Below, in pieces: positions 62,251 to 64,000 of a DNA stretch of 64,000 nt (positions are counted from its first letter, which is position 1; each line of letters begins with the position of its first letter). Position numbers and translations under genes: made by a program. The stretch comes from Sulfitobacter sp. F26204. GTDB lineage: Bacteria; Pseudomonadota; Alphaproteobacteria; Rhodobacterales; Rhodobacteraceae. The stretch is from contig NZ_JAPMLQ010000008.1 of the NCBI RefSeq assembly GCF_026410305.1, forward strand, positions 62,001 through 126,000, written 5' to 3'. The notes beneath the pieces are model-generated. The model was not told the DNA's origin and did not search any database. It was given only the letters and a program-made list of their open reading frames with translations.

Positions 62251-63828
62251 ATGTCGCAAATTCAGACAAGAGAACGCTGCAGGCGTATCCGGTGGCAGGC
62301 AGCATGCACCTTTTTGATGTATCACTGCAATGCTCTGGTGGCTTTGGCGGACAGGTCCGATGGTGATGTAGATGACTATGACCCATTGCCCGGCCGCACG
62401 CAGGAACAGATCGAAGCCTTGATCCTGAACTTTGACGAGGTCGTTGAAACCGTCGCAACATATGCATCTTTGATGTCGGTTCTGTTGATCTTGTTGGCGC
62501 TGGCGCTGTCGATGAAACTGAGCCACTGGCTGCGCTTTATCTTTTTGACGATGGCAAGCCTGATTTGGTTTGCGTTTTACGAGCAATATACAACCAGCCA
62601 GTTCTGGATCGGTTTGGCAGTAGGGTACACCAGTCTTGTGATTGCGGGACTGGTTCTTGTCAGCTTGCATTTCCTGCAAACGGCTGTCGCCATTGCGCCG
62701 GGCAGCCGGTTGTCAATCTTGCGGCCTGTCTTGATTGCCGCCAGCGCCCTGCCATGGGTCGTGCTGGGGCTCAAGTGGCCCATCACCGATGGCACCATGC
62801 CGATCGTGATGGCGCTGCTTGGTGGGTTGGCTTATCTCTGTCACGCGGTGGTCATCTCGGCACGTTCCGGTTCTTCCTTTTTCCGCCGTCGGAACTATGT
62901 CGCGATTGCAGCGGCTTTGTTGTTGATTGGGATTGCGACACTAGGAGAACTGGACGAAGGGTTTGATGCCAGCTTTGCTGTTCGGCTTGCCTTTGTGGCG
63001 ATTGTCGCATTGTCTACACTGTTACTGGTCCAACAGGTGATTGCCATTCTGCGCGAACGTGATGCTTCTGTCCGCCAGTCGCTGGCCGCTGCAAAGCGGG
63101 AAGCGGAACAATCAATGGCGCTGCTGGAGGCGGAAAAAAACTATTCCCGCGCCCAAGAAATCGCCAAAAGACATACGATGCGTCTCGCCACGGCATCTCA
63201 TGACATTCGGCAGCCCATTGTTTCCTTGCGCGGAACCATGGCTGCCGTGACCCAGGACCAACCTCAAGAGATCAAGAACCAGTTGGCAGCGGCCTTTGAC
63301 TATCTCGACAGTCTTGCGGCGAGTTACCTTGAAACGGAAAATGCCGAGAATGCCCCTTTGCGTGACGCAAGTGCCGCACAAGACGGAACTGAAGTCGTCT
63401 CAACCCGGATGCTTTGCGATACGCTGGGCCGCATGTTCCGCAAGGAAGCCGAAGCAAAAGGGCTGATCTTTTCGGTAACTGTTGAAGAAATCGATCTGCG
63501 AGTTCAGCCTCTGGTGGTCACGCGCATACTCAGCAATCTCTTGTCGAACGCAGTAAAACACACCTCTTCCGGCAAGGTCACGCTTGCCGGGGCAGGGGAT
63601 GTAGCCCGTTACATATTTAGCGTCAGGAATTCTGCACCTTTACCAGAAGGTTTTGACGTCGAACAAATGTTTGTTCCTTTCGTGAAAGGAGAATCATCTG
63701 AAGGATACGGGCTTGGTCTTTCGATTGCGCAAAGTATGGCTTGCGCTCATGGGTTCAGCCTGAATTGGTCAAGCGATATGGATTCAGGTACAGAGTTCCG
63801 ACTGACTGTAGAGACCGACAAGAGATGA
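62251..63828 (+). CDS. Membrane-bound histidine kinase
   Basis: A 525-residue kinase. After a short cytoplasmic N-terminus come several helices (SVLLILLALALSM, IFLTMASLIWFAF, IAGLVLVSLHFL, ILRPVLIAASALPWVVLGL and more to about residue 275), a 7TM-like sensor. The H-box is LATASHDIRQPIVSLRGTM, N-box ILSNLLSNAVKHTSSG and G-box SSEGYGLGLSIAQS. ATG 62251 has AAAGG upstream; earlier in-frame ATGs would overlap the divergent response-regulator gene. Signal unknown. Confidence 0.9.
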   Translation: MSQIQTRERCRRIRWQAACTFLMYHCNALVALADRSDGDVDDYDPLPGRTQEQIEALILNFDEVVETVATYASLMSVLLILLALALSMKLSHWLRFIFLTMASLIWFAFYEQYTTSQFWIGLAVGYTSLVIAGLVLVSLHFLQTAVAIAPGSRLSILRPVLIAASALPWVVLGLKWPITDGTMPIVMALLGGLAYLCHAVVISARSGSSFFRRRNYVAIAAALLLIGIATLGELDEGFDASFAVRLAFVAIVALSTLLLVQQVIAILRERDASVRQSLAAAKREAEQSMALLEAEKNYSRAQEIAKRHTMRLATASHDIRQPIVSLRGTMAAVTQDQPQEIKNQLAAAFDYLDSLAASYLETENAENAPLRDASAAQDGTEVVSTRMLCDTLGRMFRKEAEAKGLIFSVTVEEIDLRVQPLVVTRILSNLLSNAVKHTSSGKVTLAGAGDVARYIFSVRNSAPLPEGFDVEQMFVPFVKGESSEGYGLGLSIAQSMACAHGFSLNWSSDMDSGTEFRLTVETDKR

Positions 63829-63857
63829 AAAGACTGTAGCTGCAAAGTCTTTCTTTT
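63829..63857 (+). terminator. Terminator after histidine kinase gene
   Basis: AAAGACT (63829-63835) pairs with AGTCTTT (63846-63852), followed by CTTTT. It lies at the kinase stop codon and has the form of an intrinsic terminator. Confidence 0.65.
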
Positions 63858-63917
63858 AATATAACATAATTAGGGTTATGGTGGTTTTAGGTCGCAACGA
63901 CCCTTGAGATTCCGCAA

Positions 63918-64000
63918 CTAAAGCTTCCCCTCGGCGATCCAGGCGTCCAGTTGTTTGCGGCTGACCTCAAAATGCATGCTGTCCTCGCGCCGCCAGGATG
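63918..64000 (-). CDS. C-terminal end of a probable M15 peptidase (partial)
   Basis: A minus-strand frame runs off the window end and stops at TAG 63918-63920. The 27 visible residues read WRREDSMHFEVSRKQLDAWI, then AEGKL. The MHFEVS motif resembles the metal-ligand histidine near the C-terminus of M15-type D-Ala-D-Ala carboxypeptidases. Only the last part is present, so the call is tentative. Confidence 0.5.
   Translation of the reverse strand, partial: SWRREDSMHFEVSRKQLDAWIAEGKL

Noticed and set aside
1-64000. CRISPR arrays, tRNA or rRNA genes, insertion sequences
   Set aside because: I scanned the intergenic regions by eye for regularly spaced repeats, CCA-ended cloverleafs and transposase motifs and found none. 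A dedicated tRNA or IS search could still reveal something small or degenerate.

Overview
The window looks like DNA from an alphaproteobacterium of the Roseobacter group (Rhodobacterales). Support comes from a repABC replication module of the type used by roseobacter plasmids and chromids, the divergent hemE/hemC pair, Dpp-type oligopeptide transporters, a paired YeeE/DUF6691 sulfur importer with a persulfide-dioxygenase-like enzyme, and a DUF4214/RTX exoprotein. Gene starts are mostly ATG with short Shine-Dalgarno leaders. Translational coupling by ATGA overlaps is common.

Layout. 1-3.6 kb: a worn region with decayed coding remnants, an ArsR/SRPBCC/DUF1801 group, a broken small membrane gene, and a divergent VOC-protein/TetR pair sharing a palindromic operator. 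3.8-6.3 kb: an arsenic operon (arsR, acr3, arsC) followed by a possible arsH remnant and a clear purU pseudogene. 6.4-36 kb: a large amino-acid catabolic island (below). 37.2-40.8 kb: repA-repB-repC with two perfect palindromes that are candidate parS sites. 41.8-45.3 kb: hemE, hemC and a nucleotide-sugar epimerase. 45.4-53.1 kb: a DUF3726/unknown-protein pair, a periplasmic rhodanese, a SleB-type hydrolase, YaeQ, a C45 acyltransferase, a PHB-depolymerase-type esterase and a ribbon-helix-helix protein. 53.6-58.6 kb: a sulfur module (Crp-like regulator, DUF2892 protein, YeeE/DUF6691 pair, persulfide-dioxygenase-like MBL enzyme, SulP permease). 58.6-63.8 kb: an RTX/DUF4214 protein, a beta-barrel porin-like protein and a divergent NarL-type response regulator/histidine kinase. 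The last 83 bases are the end of a probable M15 peptidase.

The catabolic island is the most interesting part. A long run of minus-strand genes (24.0 to 7.2 kb) encodes a class I aminotransferase, a fused two-part thiamine-diphosphate E1 dehydrogenase, a FabD-like acyltransferase, a 1017-residue kinase/M23/class III PLP-enzyme fusion, a complete Dpp-type ABC importer, a ProC-like imine reductase, a B12-binding mutase-like protein and a gamma-glutamylcyclotransferase-like protein. On the plus strand are a LysR regulator, an ALDH7/antiquitin-type aldehyde dehydrogenase (alpha-aminoadipate semialdehyde dehydrogenase family) and a pipecolate/sarcosine-oxidase-like flavoenzyme. A second LysR then precedes a second Dpp-type importer with its own cyclotransferase-like protein. 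The combination can be read as a route for 5-hydroxylysine and/or pipecolate: phosphorylation and phospho-lyase to aminoadipate semialdehyde, oxidation to 2-aminoadipate, transamination to 2-oxoadipate and thiamine-dependent decarboxylation. The families are seen in the sequence; the substrate and order of steps are inference. The two LysR genes and the ALDH gene share GAATG/CATTC half-sites in their upstream DNA, suggesting common control. No E2/E3 genes accompany the E1. Instead a FabD-like acyltransferase overlaps it by ATGA, which may point to an unusual acyl-transfer step.
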